Positions 10,283 to 19,914 of a DNA stretch of 64,000 nucleotides are shown in pieces. Under the pieces are notes generated by a model. It searched no databases. It had not been told where the DNA came from and saw only the letters and a list, made by a program, of their open reading frames with translations. The translations under genes and the position numbers were made by a program. Numbering within the stretch: position 1 is the stretch's first letter; the number at the start of each line of letters is the position of its first letter. Origin of the DNA: Acinetobacter lactucae (GTDB taxonomy: Bacteria > Pseudomonadota > Gammaproteobacteria > Pseudomonadales > Moraxellaceae); NCBI RefSeq assembly GCF_001605885.1, contig NZ_LRPE01000023.1, positions 62,001 through 126,000 of the forward strand, written 5' to 3'.

Positions 10283-10888
10283 TTATGGACGCTTACTTAA
10301 CACCTGATCAACCAGACCATATTCTTTAGCAGCTTGAGCTGTCATAAAGTTATCACGGTCAGTATCACGAGCAACGGTTTCATAGTCTTGACCACTGTGC
10401 TCTGCCATTAAGCGGTTCAAGCGCTCTTTAATAAAGAGAATTTCACGCGCATGGATTTCAATATCCGATGCTTGACCACGGAAACCACCCAATGGTTGAT
10501 GAATCATGACACGGGCATTTTCTAAACAATAGCGTTTGCCTTTAGCGCCCGCATTTAATAAGAATGCACCCATTGAAGCAGCTTGGCCCATACAATATGT
10601 CACGACATCAGGTTTAATAAACTGCATTGTGTCATAAATAGCCATACCCGCTGTCACAGATCCACCTGGAGAGTTGATATAAAGGTGGATATCTTTATCA
10701 GGGTTTTCAGCTTCTAAAAACAACATTTGGGCAACAATTAGATTTGCCATGTTGTCTTCAACTTCACCTGTCAAAAAAATGACGCGCTCACGTAAAAGTC
10801 GTGAATAAATATCAAAAGAACGTTCGCCGCGAGAAGATTGTTCAACCACAACAGGAACTAAAGCATTTTCAATTGTTGGAACATACAT
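10283..10888 (-). CDS. clpP: ClpP, proteolytic subunit of ClpXP
   Basis: Serine peptidase forming the tetradecameric chamber. At 201 residues it is normal length. The catalytic triad is visible as Ser105 in [10 protein letters not shown], His130 in VMIHQPLGG and Asp179 in DTDRDN, at the same mutual spacing as in E. coli Clp[12 protein letters not shown] is the substrate-binding strand and loop. A short N-terminal propeptide is likely. Gene order tig-clpP-clpX on one strand is the standard proteobacterial arrangement. Confidence 0.97.
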   Translation of the reverse strand: MYVPTIENALVPVVVEQSSRGERSFDIYSRLLRERVIFLTGEVEDNMANLIVAQMLFLEAENPDKDIHLYINSPGGSVTAGMAIYDTMQFIKPDVVTYCMGQAASMGAFLLNAGAKGKRYCLENARVMIHQPLGGFRGQASDIEIHAREILFIKERLNRLMAEHSGQDYETVARDTDRDNFMTAQAAKEYGLVDQVLSKRP

Positions 10889-11040
10889 ACGTTATTTATT
10901 CCTAAATTTTTTGTGACTTAACCTATGGCAACAATATGCGGGATAATTTCTCAAATTGCAAAAGGTTCGCACTGAAATATTATATTATTTATACCTAAGT
11001 ACTTAATGTCGCACTCAAATTGACCACATAAAGAAAAGCA

Positions 11041-11065
11041 AAAAAGGCGCCTAAGGCGCCTTTTT
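11041..11065 (-). terminator. Terminator of tig
   Basis: AAAAAGGCGCC (11041-11051) pairs perfectly with GGCGCCTTTTT (11055-11065) around a TAA loop, 17 nt beyond the tig stop. It separates tig from clpP, so the two probably have their own promoters in addition to any readthrough. Confidence 0.88.
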
Positions 11066-11081
11066 CTGACTTCTTAAAAAA

Positions 11082-12416
11082 TTAGCCCATACGGCGAGCT
11101 TGTTGTTCTTTCAATAAGTCATCATAAGATACAGCTTTGTCAGTCACTTTAGCACCAGCTAAGATGTGATCAACAACTTGATCTTCTAATACAACTGCTT
11201 CGATTTGAGCACGTTGTTGAGCATCATTTTTGAAGTATTCAATTACTTCAGTTGGATCTTCGTAAGAAGAAGCCATGTCGTCAATGTAAGCATCAACGCG
11301 AGCTTGGTCAACTTCAAGTTTAGCGTCAGCTAAAACTTTGCTTACCAATACGCCAAGCTTAACAGAACGCTCTGCTTGTTCTTTGAACAATTCGTCAGGA
11401 AGCATGCTCTTATCAAAAGATTGCGCGCCTGCACCACCAAATTGTTGAGTGAACTGTTGAACCATTTGTTGACGTTGACGGTCAATTTCTTGGGCAACCA
11501 TTGCAGTTGGAACTTCAACTTCGTTCGCAGCAACAAGTGCATCAAAAGCAGCTTGTTTAACTTGGTTCCGTAAACCATTGCGAACTTCACGTTCCATGTT
11601 TTTACGAACGTCAGCTTTTAACTTCTCAACGCCTTCTTCTTCAGTTACACCGAAGATTTTTAAGAATTCAGCATCAATTTCTGGAAGTTTTGATTTCTCA
11701 ACTTGCTTCACAGTGATTTTGAACTGAGCTGCTTTACCAGCCAAGTTTTCAGCTTGGTAATCTTCTGGGAAAGTAACGTCAATTACTTTCTCTTCACCAG
11801 CTTTCATACCGATGATGCCGTCTTCGAAGCCAGGGATCATACGACCTGAACCTAACACAAGTTTAAAGTCTTCAGCAGAACCGCCTTCGAACTTCTCACC
11901 ATCGATAGTGCCTTCGAAGTCAAAAGTCACTTGCATGTCTTTCTTCGCCATACCCTTGGTTACAGCCCAAGTTTGACGTTGTTTTTGCAAGTTTTCGATC
12001 ATAGCGTCAACGTCAGCGTCTTTAATTTCAGCTGATTTACGTTCAACTTCTAAGCCGTCAAATGCTTTTACTTCAACTTCTGGATAAACTTCTACAGTTG
12101 CTTCAAAAACTAAAGCATCTTCTTTATGTTCAACTTTCTCAATATTCGGCATACCTACCGCATTGATTTTTTCTTGTTGAATTGCTTCAAAAACGCTATC
12201 ACGAATGATGTCATTTACAACTTCTTGATAAATGCTTGCACCGTATTCGCGACGAACAACGTTTTCAGGTACTTTACCTGGACGGAAGCCGTTGATCTTC
12301 ACAGTTTTGGCAGTGCGCTTCAAACGAGCTTCAAATTGCTCGTTAATACGGCTCGTCGGTACAGACACATTTAAACGACGGGCAACGCCCGAAACCGCTT
12401 CAGTCGTTACTTGCAT
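11082..12416 (-). CDS. tig: Trigger factor, ribosome-associated chaperone and prolyl isomerase
   Basis: Binds nascent chains at the ribosome exit tunnel. The 444 residues contain an N-terminal ribosome-binding domain with [18 protein letters not shown] (the L23-binding loop is normally G-F-R-x-G-x-x-P, seen here), a central FKBP-type PPIase domain (about 150-240, with [17 protein letters not shown] and [18 protein letters not shown]), and a C-terminal helical chaperone domain. It is first of the tig-clpP-clpX series and is expressed from a well-formed promoter at 12469-12497. Confidence 0.97.
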   Translation of the reverse strand: MQVTTEAVSGVARRLNVSVPTSRINEQFEARLKRTAKTVKINGFRPGKVPENVVRREYGASIYQEVVNDIIRDSVFEAIQQEKINAVGMPNIEKVEHKEDALVFEATVEVYPEVEVKAFDGLEVERKSAEIKDADVDAMIENLQKQRQTWAVTKGMAKKDMQVTFDFEGTIDGEKFEGGSAEDFKLVLGSGRMIPGFEDGIIGMKAGEEKVIDVTFPEDYQAENLAGKAAQFKITVKQVEKSKLPEIDAEFLKIFGVTEEEGVEKLKADVRKNMEREVRNGLRNQVKQAAFDALVAANEVEVPTAMVAQEIDRQRQQMVQQFTQQFGGAGAQSFDKSMLPDELFKEQAERSVKLGVLVSKVLADAKLEVDQARVDAYIDDMASSYEDPTEVIEYFKNDAQQRAQIEAVVLEDQVVDHILAGAKVTDKAVSYDDLLKEQQARRMG

Positions 12417-12468
12417 GGCTTCCTCGATAAAAATTAGTTAGTAGGAACAGTTTTTAAAAAAGTGCTGT

Positions 12469-12497
12469 ATTATATGACAACTTTCAAGATATACAAA
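12469..12497 (-). promoter_or_regulatory. Sigma-70-type promoter of tig
   Basis: On the minus strand: TTTGTA (12497-12492), a 17-nt spacer, and a perfect TATAAT (12474-12469), 53 nt upstream of the tig ATG. Confidence 0.7.
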
Positions 12498-12781
12498 ATT
12501 AACCGATCACTTCCTGTAAGTGAATGCTAATTTTCCAAGAAATTTCACAGTAATTTTATGATTTCTTAAAAATTTTTCACAGTTCATTAAGAAGAACTAA
12601 TTTTTTAGTTATTCTTTATAAATCTAAAATTACAATAAAAAATTCAACTTAATCGTTTTAACAAACAATTACTAATAATCAGTAGATTAACTACAAAAAA
12701 GCACAATTAACCATTTAATTATTCATTTTTCCTTCACAATTCTATTGGCAAATCCAATTAACACAAACTGTACATATAAAT

Positions 12782-12800
12782 AAGAATTATTATTATTCGC
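12782..12800 (+). promoter_or_regulatory. Fur-box-like operator upstream of piuA
   Basis: AAGAATTATTATTATTCGC matches the 19-bp Fur consensus (GATAATGATAATCATTATC) at 12 of 19 positions by direct comparison. It lies about 30 nt before the receptor start, where an iron-responsive operator would be expected for a TonB-dependent siderophore receptor. Confidence 0.55.
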
Positions 12801-12830
12801 ATAACCTTTACTATTTAAAGCCCTGAAATT

Positions 12831-15131
12831 ATGTCTCTAATTAAAACTCGCAAGAAAATTGTATCATCTGCAATTGCTTCTTCTCTCTCTATGATTGCAA
12901 CAACAGCCATGGCACAAGAAGCAGTTTCACAATTACCAACAATTCATACTAAAGCGACTCAAGAAGAGTCTCTAAAAGTAGATCAGTCAGCAAACGCTAA
13001 ATTCGTGGCTCCTCTTAAAGATACGCCAAAGTCTGTCTCTATTCTTTCTCAAAAATTAATTAAAGATACAAACTCTAATACCCTCCTCGAAGCTTTACGC
13101 TATGAACCAGGTATTACATTAGGGGCAGGTGAAGGCGGTACACCGTTTACCGACATGCCTTACATTCGTGGTTATAGCGGCCAGTCTTCTATTTATGTCG
13201 ATGGTGTACGTAATACAACGTCTCAAAACCGCGATATGTTTGCCATTGAACAAGTTGAAGTGATTAAAGGCTCTTCTTCTGCTCTTGGTGGCGGTGGTAG
13301 CGTTGGTGGAAGTATTAACTTAATTCCTAAAGTTGCTCATGAAGGCGACGTATACCAAGGCAGTGTTCAAGGCGGAACTGATAATTATCGTCATATCCAG
13401 CTTGATGCCAACAAAGACTTTGGTAACGGTATTGCTGGCCGTGTGGTCATTATGGGTCATGAAAATGAAAAAGCTGGTCAGAGTAACGGTGCTGAATATG
13501 CGCGTGCTGGTATTGCATCAAGTCTTGCATTTGGCCTAGATACAGCAACTCGTGGAACTCTTAGCTACTACTATTTACGTAGTAATGATGAACCAGATGC
13601 AGGTATTCCATTTAACAATGCAAATCCAACAACTCCTCCTCCAGGAGTGACAGTAACACCTGGTGATGGTAAACCTGTTGATGTCAAAGCTGGAACCTAC
13701 TATGGCTGGAAAGCACGTGATTTTGACAAACGTGAAAACCATATTGGTACATTTAAGTTGGAACATGATTTTAATGAAAATCTTACCTTGTCGAATGTAG
13801 CAACCTACAACAAATCTAAATCTGATTATGTTTATACGAATGCTGATGACTCTAAGGGTAATATTTACAGAGGCACAATCGCTCGTCGTGCTTTAAGTCG
13901 TATATTGGACACAGATGCATACAGCGATCAACTTTCTTTAAAAGGTAAATTTAATACTAGTTCATTAAAGCATTCCTTTAATGTCGGTACTGAATGGAGC
14001 TTCCAAGAAACTGACCAAGGTATGTATACTTTTACTAACTCGGAAGGAAAAACGACGTCTACAATTTTACAAGATAATATTAAGAACTGTAATTCAGCTG
14101 CGGCAACTTCAAATGGTTGGTGTACCAGCTTAAATAATCCAGGAAACGGTTCCTTCACTGACACACTTGGAACAATTAAAGGACAGTCTACAACTCGTAG
14201 CCACACTGTTTCTCTTTATGCTTTAGATAGTATTGAGTTTAATCCTCAATGGATTTTAAATTTAGGTGTCCGTTGGGATAAATTTGAAACAGAGAAAAAA
14301 TATAATAAAGATGTCTACGGCACAACTGCTGGAGCTTATAACTCTACCATTAGCATTCCGAAAGGAACAAAATATGAAAGTGATTCAGATTTCTTTACGT
14401 ATCAAGCAGGTTTAGTTTTTAAACCAACTGAGAACGGTAGTATCTATGCAAGCTTTGCAACTTCTGCCAACCCTGTCGGTGTACTTGCTGAAGGCGACAG
14501 TAGTGACAATGCACTTGGTACTACAGATATTATTAATGAACTTAAACCAGAAGAAGCTCGTACTTTTGAAGTAGGAACGAAATGGGATCTGTTTAATAAC
14601 CGCGCGAATTTAACTGCCGCAGTTTTTCGTACAGAAAAGCAAAATACTCGTATCCAAATCGACCCTACTACTTCCGCAAATGCAGGTAAAAGTAAAGTTG
14701 ACGGATTTGAAATTAGCTTGAACGGAAAAATTACCGACAAATGGGATGTTTCTACAGGCTACAGCTATTTAGATAGCGAAATCACAGATGCCGCATACAA
14801 TGCGGTTGCTCAAGAAGGTAAGCCATTACCATTTGTAGCGAAAAACAGTGCTACCCTATGGTCTACTTACAGAGTAATGCCTCAATTGACTTTAGGCGCT
14901 GGTGTTGAATATCGTGATCAAGTCTTTGTAAACACAACCGCACCTAAATATTTGCCAACCTACACTATTTACAACGCGATGGCTAAATATGACGTGAACA
15001 AGAACGTAAACTTACAGCTTAATATTAATAATATTTCTGATAAGCGTTACTTCACTAGTGCACATGCAGCTCATTACGCATTTGAAGGCAATGGTCGTAA
15101 TGCTGTCTTAGCAATTAACTTTAAGTACTAA
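12831..15131 (+). CDS. piuA: TonB-dependent catecholate-siderophore receptor, PiuA/Fiu type
   Basis: Outer-membrane receptor for ferric catecholate siderophores. In Acinetobacter, PiuA is also an entry route for siderophore-conjugated cephalosporins (family knowledge). At 766 residues it has a signal peptide ending TTAMA (about 1-28), a plug domain (about 45-165, DTPKSVSILSQKLIKD ... PYIRGYSGQSSIYVDGVRN ... QVEVIKGSSSALGGGGSVGG) and a 22-strand-type barrel ending NAVLAINFKY with a C-terminal aromatic residue. A pair of Cys (KNCNSAAATSNGWCTS) could staple an extracellular loop. The next gene is piuC, as in other PiuA/Fiu loci. Regulation by Fur is inferred from the upstream site. Energy would come from TonB-ExbB-ExbD, encoded at 34.6-36.4 kb. 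Confidence 0.9.
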   Translation: MSLIKTRKKIVSSAIASSLSMIATTAMAQEAVSQLPTIHTKATQEESLKVDQSANAKFVAPLKDTPKSVSILSQKLIKDTNSNTLLEALRYEPGITLGAGEGGTPFTDMPYIRGYSGQSSIYVDGVRNTTSQNRDMFAIEQVEVIKGSSSALGGGGSVGGSINLIPKVAHEGDVYQGSVQGGTDNYRHIQLDANKDFGNGIAGRVVIMGHENEKAGQSNGAEYARAGIASSLAFGLDTATRGTLSYYYLRSNDEPDAGIPFNNANPTTPPPGVTVTPGDGKPVDVKAGTYYGWKARDFDKRENHIGTFKLEHDFNENLTLSNVATYNKSKSDYVYTNADDSKGNIYRGTIARRALSRILDTDAYSDQLSLKGKFNTSSLKHSFNVGTEWSFQETDQGMYTFTNSEGKTTSTILQDNIKNCNSAAATSNGWCTSLNNPGNGSFTDTLGTIKGQSTTRSHTVSLYALDSIEFNPQWILNLGVRWDKFETEKKYNKDVYGTTAGAYNSTISIPKGTKYESDSDFFTYQAGLVFKPTENGSIYASFATSANPVGVLAEGDSSDNALGTTDIINELKPEEARTFEVGTKWDLFNNRANLTAAVFRTEKQNTRIQIDPTTSANAGKSKVDGFEISLNGKITDKWDVSTGYSYLDSEITDAAYNAVAQEGKPLPFVAKNSATLWSTYRVMPQLTLGAGVEYRDQVFVNTTAPKYLPTYTIYNAMAKYDVNKNVNLQLNINNISDKRYFTSAHAAHYAFEGNGRNAVLAINFKY

Positions 15132-15176
15132 GGTTAAATTCCATAATTTATTTATGGAATTAATTGAAGTTCATAT

Positions 15177-15204
15177 AAAATAGCCTCGTCACGAGGCTAT
15201 TTTT
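15177..15204 (+). terminator. Strong hairpin between piuA and piuC
   Basis: AAAATAGCCTCG / CGAGGCTATTTT around TCA (15177-15203) with a run of T. It looks like a full intrinsic terminator 46 nt after piuA and only 34 nt before piuC. Confidence 0.85.
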
Positions 15205-15237
15205 ACAAATGAAGTATCTATATAAAAGGTGTTTGCA

Positions 15238-15921
15238 GTGATTCATCATATTCCTAATGTTTTAAGCAAAGAGCAAGTTGCCGAGTTTCGTAAACTCATG
15301 GAAGAAGCGAGTTGGGTTGGTGGAAAAGTAACTGCGGGCACCTTATCTGCTTCTGTGAAAAGAAATCAGCAGCTCTCAGAACAAGACCCGCTTACCCACC
15401 ATTTAAGTGATCTTGTCATCAAAGCAATTTGGCAAAATCCAATATTTCAGGCCGCTGCGCTACCTCACAAAATTATTCCACCGCTTTTTAATCGTTATGA
15501 TGAACATGAAAGCTTTGGTTTCCATGTGGACAATTCAATTCGCCTTATCCGTGGAACCTCTGAACAGCTCCGTACCGATTTATCTTGTACATTATTTTTA
15601 AGTGAACCTGATGAATATGAAGGTGGTGACCTCGTTATCGAAGATACTTATGGTTATCATGAAGTCAAATTACCGGCAGGTGATGTGGTGCTCTACCCTT
15701 CTACCAGCCTACATGAAGTCAGCAGTATTATGTCTGGTACTCGTTTTGCTTCTTTTTTCTGGGTACAAAGTTTGGTTCGAGACGATAGTAAACGCCATCT
15801 TTTATTTAATCTTGATGAGAGCATTCGAGAACTACGCAAATCACACGGTGACAACTACCCAGAAGTCATGAAGCTCACCAACATTTATCATAATTTAATT
15901 CGTATGTGGTCAGAACTGTAA
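15238..15921 (+). CDS. piuC: PKHD-type Fe(II)/2-oxoglutarate-dependent hydroxylase PiuC (YbiX family)
   Basis: Belongs to the Fe(II)-dependent dioxygenases genetically linked to Fiu/PiuA receptors; the physiological substrate is not known to me. Start: GTG 15238 (MIHHIPNVLSKEQV) matches the usual N-terminus of the family, and AAGG sits 8 nt upstream. The longer GTG at 15229 overlaps that AAGG. 227 residues. The metal facial triad is visible as His and Asp in FGFHVDNSIR and a distal His in STSLHEVSS, with a downstream Arg in GTRFASFFW for the co-substrate. It follows piuA but an intrinsic terminator lies between them. Confidence 0.9.
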   Translation: MIHHIPNVLSKEQVAEFRKLMEEASWVGGKVTAGTLSASVKRNQQLSEQDPLTHHLSDLVIKAIWQNPIFQAAALPHKIIPPLFNRYDEHESFGFHVDNSIRLIRGTSEQLRTDLSCTLFLSEPDEYEGGDLVIEDTYGYHEVKLPAGDVVLYPSTSLHEVSSIMSGTRFASFFWVQSLVRDDSKRHLLFNLDESIRELRKSHGDNYPEVMKLTNIYHNLIRMWSEL

Positions 15922-15930
15922 CACTATTTA

Positions 15931-15981
15931 TTTTTGCCTTTTTAAAACTTAATAATCTTTTTTACCTTAAAAAGGCAAAAA
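15931..15981. terminator. Bidirectional hairpin after piuC
   Basis: Perfect 15-bp stem TTTTTGCCTTTTTAA / TTAAAAAGGCAAAAA (15931-15945 / 15967-15981) with a 21-nt loop. Poor GC content, but it is placed just after the piuC stop. Confidence 0.6.
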
Positions 15982-16160
15982 CATGAAAATAATTTTCCAT
16001 AAAAAATAAAACAGCGCAAAATTAGAAAATTATTTTCTAAACAACTTAACTAAAATTATGATAAGAATTTTGCACAAGGTGTAATCATTGTTTAGATGTG
16101 ATATATCTAAATATCAAGATTACCCGCAAACCATCAAACTTATTATTCTACGGTCTAGAG

Positions 16161-16244
16161 ATGAAAACGAATTACTTGTTTGCCCAGCCTACTCAAGCAA
16201 GACATCATCTGCAACTCCTGATGCTGCGCCAAGCGCGCGTATAA
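16161..16244 (+). CDS. leuL: Putative leu leader peptide (27 aa) of the leuA attenuator
   Basis: Short open frame starting ATG AAA ACG and ending GTA TAA, too short for routine gene finding. The product begins MKTNYLFAQ and ends HHLQLLMLRQARV: four leucines in six residues (L17, L19, L20, L22) plus L6. The clustered Leu codons are CTG, CTC, CTG and CTG, not the TTA/CTT that dominate neighbouring genes, as expected for a peptide that senses charged tRNA-Leu. It is 135 nt upstream of leuA and is followed by competing RNA hairpins. Only a weak AGAG precedes the ATG. Function inferred by analogy with enterobacterial leuL. Confidence 0.7.
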   Translation: MKTNYLFAQPTQARHHLQLLMLRQARV

Positions 16245-16245
16245 A

Positions 16246-16281
16246 AATTTTGTCTGCTTTTTAAAGCAGCACTTCAAAATT
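16246..16281 (+). promoter_or_regulatory. Candidate attenuator hairpins between the leader peptide and leuA
   Basis: CTGCTTT (16254-16260) can pair with AAAGCAG (16263-16269), nested inside AATTTTG / CAAAATT (16246-16252 / 16275-16281), and a T-rich stretch follows at about 16287-16295. An alternative helix joins TGCTGC inside the Leu codon cluster (16222-16227) to GCAGCA (16266-16271). The two foldings are mutually exclusive, which is the hallmark of attenuation. Which one terminates is not resolved. Confidence 0.5.
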
Positions 16282-16379
16282 ACCTTTAATTTTTCTGAAT
16301 TAGATACCATATATTAAGTAGAGACGTTGCCTTTTAAATATATCCAGAGCAACCGCGCTACGAGACAAGGAGTTTTCTC

Positions 16380-18077
16380 ATGATGTTGGCTGACCCTAGC
16401 AAAAAATACCGCCGTATGTACCAACGTGTGGATTTACCAGATCGCCAATGGCCAAATAACGAAATTACAAAAGCGCCAATCTGGATGAGTACCGATTTAC
16501 GTGACGGTAACCAAGCAATTTTTGAACCGATGAACATGGAACAAAAATTCAAAATGTTCAAAATGCTTGTGAAAATCGGTTTTAAACATATTGAAATCGG
16601 TTTCCCTTCTGCATCTCAAATTGACTTCGATTTTACCCGCATGTTGATCGAAGAAAATCATATCCCTGATGATGTATACATTGAAGTTTTGGTTCAAGCA
16701 CGTGACCATTTAATTGAACGTACTTTTGAATCTTTGGCAGGTGCTAAACGCGCGATTGTGCATATTTATAACTCTAACTCTCCAACCTTCCGTCAAAAGG
16801 TGTTGAATGTAGATGTTAATGGTGCAAAACAATTAGCAATTAATGCGGCTCAAAAAGTTAAAGAGTATGCGGCTCAATATCCTCAAACTGACTGGATTTT
16901 CCAGTACAGTCCAGAATGTTTCTCTGCAACTGAATTAGAAGTCGCTAAAGATGTCTGTGATGCCGTCACAGAAATCTGGGATGCACGTCCTGACCATAAA
17001 GTGATTTTAAACTTACCTGCGACTGTAGAAGTTTCTACACCAAATGTTTATGCAGACCAAATTGAATGGATGCATCGTAATTTGGCACGTCGTGACGGCG
17101 TAATCATTTCTGTTCACTGCCACAATGACCGCGGCTGTGGTATTGCTGCATCAGAACTTGCCATTATGGCGGGTGCTGACCGTGTTGAAGGTTGTGTGTT
17201 CGGTAATGGTGAACGTACAGGTAACGTTGACGTTGCAGCTATTGCATTGAACATGTATACCCAAGGCGTAGCGCCAGAGTTGGATTTCTCAAACATTAAT
17301 GAAGTGATTGCAACGGTTGAAGAATGTACTGGCTTACCGGTACACCCTCGTCATCCATATGCAGGGGACTTGGTATTTACTGCATTCTCTGGTTCACATC
17401 AGGATGCAATCAAAAAAGGCTTCGAGTATCAGAAAAACGAAGAAGTCTGGGATATGCCTTACTTACCAATCGACCCGAAAGATTTGGGCCGCGACTATGA
17501 TGCAGTTATTCGTGTAAATAGTCAGTCTGGTAAAGGTGGTATTGCATACTTATTAGAATCGAATTACAACGTTGTGTTGCCGCGTCGTTTGCAAATCGAA
17601 TTCAGCCAAGTTGTTCAACAATATGCTGATGAGAACGGTACTGAAATTAATGCCAAAGAAATCTGGACATTATTTAAAGACACTTATGTTGATGTGAAAA
17701 ACCATCATTACACAGTTAAACACTACAAGTTATCTGATATTAACGGCACTCAGATTATCGAACTTGATGTTGATGTCGAAGGTGAAACACAACAGCTTCG
17801 TGGTGAAGGTAATGGACCGATTTCTGCATTCTTAAATGCGCTTCAATTACCAATTGACGTATTGAACTATGAAGAACGTAGTATTAGTTCTGGTGCAAAT
17901 GCCAAAGCATTAACCTTAATTGAGCTTCAAGTAAAAGGTACAGGTAAAGGTTCATTTGGTGCCGGTGTTCATGACAATACAGTCACCTCATCCATTGAAG
18001 CAATTATTGCATGTACCAACCGTTTGATTGATCAAGGTGTTTTAAGTACAGATCAGGTTGTTGCCGCTGCTGTTTAA
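16380..18077 (+). CDS. leuA: 2-isopropylmalate synthase
   Basis: First committed step of leucine synthesis: acetyl-CoA plus 2-oxoisovalerate. At 565 residues it is the longer LeuA type with N-terminal extension. The catalytic TIM barrel (about 30-300) shows [54 protein letters not shown] (HxH metal ligands) and [16 protein letters not shown]. The C-terminal third (about 430-560) is the leucine-binding regulatory domain. Ribosome binding site AAGGAG with good spacing. Likely controlled twice: by Leu feedback on the enzyme and by the leader peptide upstream. Confidence 0.97.
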   Translation: MMLADPSKKYRRMYQRVDLPDRQWPNNEITKAPIWMSTDLRDGNQAIFEPMNMEQKFKMFKMLVKIGFKHIEIGFPSASQIDFDFTRMLIEENHIPDDVYIEVLVQARDHLIERTFESLAGAKRAIVHIYNSNSPTFRQKVLNVDVNGAKQLAINAAQKVKEYAAQYPQTDWIFQYSPECFSATELEVAKDVCDAVTEIWDARPDHKVILNLPATVEVSTPNVYADQIEWMHRNLARRDGVIISVHCHNDRGCGIAASELAIMAGADRVEGCVFGNGERTGNVDVAAIALNMYTQGVAPELDFSNINEVIATVEECTGLPVHPRHPYAGDLVFTAFSGSHQDAIKKGFEYQKNEEVWDMPYLPIDPKDLGRDYDAVIRVNSQSGKGGIAYLLESNYNVVLPRRLQIEFSQVVQQYADENGTEINAKEIWTLFKDTYVDVKNHHYTVKHYKLSDINGTQIIELDVDVEGETQQLRGEGNGPISAFLNALQLPIDVLNYEERSISSGANAKALTLIELQVKGTGKGSFGAGVHDNTVTSSIEAIIACTNRLIDQGVLSTDQVVAAAV

Positions 18078-18094
18078 TTAAAAAAAAGACTTTG

Positions 18095-18127
18095 GAAAGG
18101 ATACCTAGCTTGGTATCCTTTCTTTTT
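18095..18127 (+). terminator. Terminator of leuA
   Basis: GAAAGGATACC / GGTATCCTTTC (18095-18105 / 18112-18122) followed by T5, 17 nt after the leuA stop. Confidence 0.9.
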
Positions 18128-18160
18128 ATTCCTGAAAGATTTAAAAGGCGAAATGTTCCC

Positions 18161-19321
18161 GTGTCTTTTCCAGCTGATTCAGTGGGGTTAGTCACTCCGC
18201 AAAAGTTCCAATTTGAAGAACCATTACATCTTGAATGTGGGCGTGTTTTGCCTCGTTTTGAATTAATGGTTGAAACTTACGGCACTTTAAATGCAGATCA
18301 ATCAAATGCCATTTTAATCTGTCATGCTCTTTCCGGACATCATCATGCGGCCGGTTATCACCACGAAGATGATAAAAAAGCTGGATGGTGGGATAGCTGT
18401 ATTGGCCCAGGTAAGGCAATCGATACAAATAAGTTTTTTGTAGTTTCGCTAAATAATATTGGTGGCTGTAATGGCTCAACTGGTCCGACCTCACCAAATC
18501 CTGAAAATGACAATCGCCCTTATGGACCTGATTTCCCATTAGTAACGGTACGCGACTGGGTTAAAACTCAGGCCATGCTTTCTGACCGTTTGGGTGTAGA
18601 TGTCTGGTATGCAGTGGTTGGTGGGTCATTAGGAGGCATGCAAGCACTACAATGGTCCGTAGACTACCCTGACCGCCTACAAAAATGTGTGATTATTGCC
18701 AGCGCACCAAAGCTTTCAGCACAGAATATTGCATTTAATGAGGTTGCTCGTCAGTCAATCTTGTCTGATCCAGATTTCCATCATGGCCGTTATTTGGAAA
18801 ATGATAGCTACCCGAAACGTGGTCTAATTTTGGCTCGCATGGTAGGTCATATCACCTATCTTTCAGAAGAAGCCATGAAACAAAAATTTGGCCGTGATTT
18901 AAAATCTGGCAAATTTATGTATGGTTTTGATGTCGAATTTCAGGTCGAAAGCTATCTGCGTTATCAAGGTGAACAGTTCAGCCGTAACTTTGACGCCAAT
19001 ACCTATCTCATCATGACCAAAGCTTTAGATTATTTTGACCCATCACGTGAGTACGGTCATTCTTTAACTGAAGCGATGGGCAAAACCAAATGCCAGTTCT
19101 TGATTGTCTCGTTTACGACTGACTGGCGTTTTGCACCAAGCCGTTCGCAAGAAATTGTAGATGCGCTTATTACTAATCATAAGCCTGTAAGTTACTTAGA
19201 TATTGATGCTGAACAAGGCCATGACTCGTTCTTATTCCCTATTCCACTGTATGTCAAAACCATGCGCGCTTTCTTAGGTGGTGAAGAACACTTAAAATCG
19301 ACATCACTGGAGGCAAGCTAA
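18161..19321 (+). CDS. metX: Homoserine O-acyltransferase
   Basis: Activates homoserine for methionine synthesis by O-acylation; acetyl or succinyl specificity cannot be read off safely here. Alpha/beta-hydrolase fold. From GTG 18161 the protein has 386 residues and begins [14 protein letters not shown]. The longer frame from TTG 18092 would start inside the leuA terminator hairpin and adds a low-complexity extension. The nucleophile is Ser156 in [12 protein letters not shown]; the acid is in [10 protein letters not shown] and the His in [22 protein letters not shown] is a family signature. The stop overlaps the metW ATG by one base, so the two are co-translated. Confidence 0.95.
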   Translation: MSFPADSVGLVTPQKFQFEEPLHLECGRVLPRFELMVETYGTLNADQSNAILICHALSGHHHAAGYHHEDDKKAGWWDSCIGPGKAIDTNKFFVVSLNNIGGCNGSTGPTSPNPENDNRPYGPDFPLVTVRDWVKTQAMLSDRLGVDVWYAVVGGSLGGMQALQWSVDYPDRLQKCVIIASAPKLSAQNIAFNEVARQSILSDPDFHHGRYLENDSYPKRGLILARMVGHITYLSEEAMKQKFGRDLKSGKFMYGFDVEFQVESYLRYQGEQFSRNFDANTYLIMTKALDYFDPSREYGHSLTEAMGKTKCQFLIVSFTTDWRFAPSRSQEIVDALITNHKPVSYLDIDAEQGHDSFLFPIPLYVKTMRAFLGGEEHLKSTSLEAS

Positions 19322-19914
19322 TGCGTATTGATCAACAACTGGCAGAAAAGTGGATTAAACCCGGCTCAAGCGTACTCGATTTAGGGTGTGGTGACGGTGA
19401 ATTACTCGCTCATATGAGCCAAAAGCATCAAATTCGTGCTTATGGATTAGAAATTGATCAAGAAAAGATTGCAATTGCCGTCAGTCGCGGGTTAAATATT
19501 ATTCAACAAGATTTGAATCTCGGCTTAAGCCGCTTTGCAGACCAGTCCTTTGACTATGTGGTTATGGCACAAGCTTTGCAGGCCGTAGATGCACCCGATG
19601 TTTTATTAAGAGACATGGTGCGTGTGGGTAAACAGGCGATTATTACTTTTCCAAACTTTGCGCATTGGAAGACTCGCTCTTTTCTTGCATTAAAAGGAAT
19701 GATGCCTGTATCGGATGCTCTACCATATATGTGGTATAACACCCCCAACATTCATTTATGTACATTTAAAGATTTCGAAGCACTATGTGCGGAAAATCAA
19801 ATACAAATTATTAATCGACTCGCCGTCAATGGAAATCAGCAGGGAAGCCTGTTAAGCAAACATGTTCCGAATTTGTTTGGTGAAGTCGCTATTTATCGAG
19901 TGAGTGCACTATGA
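19321..19914 (+). CDS. metW: MetW, methyltransferase-fold partner of MetX
   Basis: 197 residues with a class I SAM-binding motif near the N-terminus (SVLDLGCGDGELLAHM) and an acidic residue at the end of the second strand (YGLEID). The MetW signature continues with TFPNFAHWKTRSFL and the NTPNIHLCTFKDFEALC block. It is required with MetX for methionine synthesis in several proteobacteria. ATG overlaps the metX stop (TAATG). The downstream Sel1 gene in turn overlaps its end by 4 nt. Confidence 0.93.
   Translation: MRIDQQLAEKWIKPGSSVLDLGCGDGELLAHMSQKHQIRAYGLEIDQEKIAIAVSRGLNIIQQDLNLGLSRFADQSFDYVVMAQALQAVDAPDVLLRDMVRVGKQAIITFPNFAHWKTRSFLALKGMMPVSDALPYMWYNTPNIHLCTFKDFEALCAENQIQIINRLAVNGNQQGSLLSKHVPNLFGEVAIYRVSAL

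Larger units (their letters stand above)
12417..12830. other. Divergent control region between tig and piuA
   Basis: About 410 AT-rich bases holding the tig promoter at one end and the Fur-box-like site of piuA at the other. An imperfect inverted repeat (AAGAAGAACTAA / TTAGTTATTCTT, about 12589-12616) lies between them. I see no gene here. Confidence 0.6.

Noticed and set aside
12589..12616. Inverted repeat between tig and piuA as a terminator
   Set aside because: It lies between divergent genes, is AT-rich with one mismatch, and has no transcript to terminate.
18092..18160. Upstream extension of the metX frame from TTG 18092
   Set aside because: It starts within the stem of the leuA terminator and adds sequence not typical of MetX; GTG 18161 gives the expected N-terminus.
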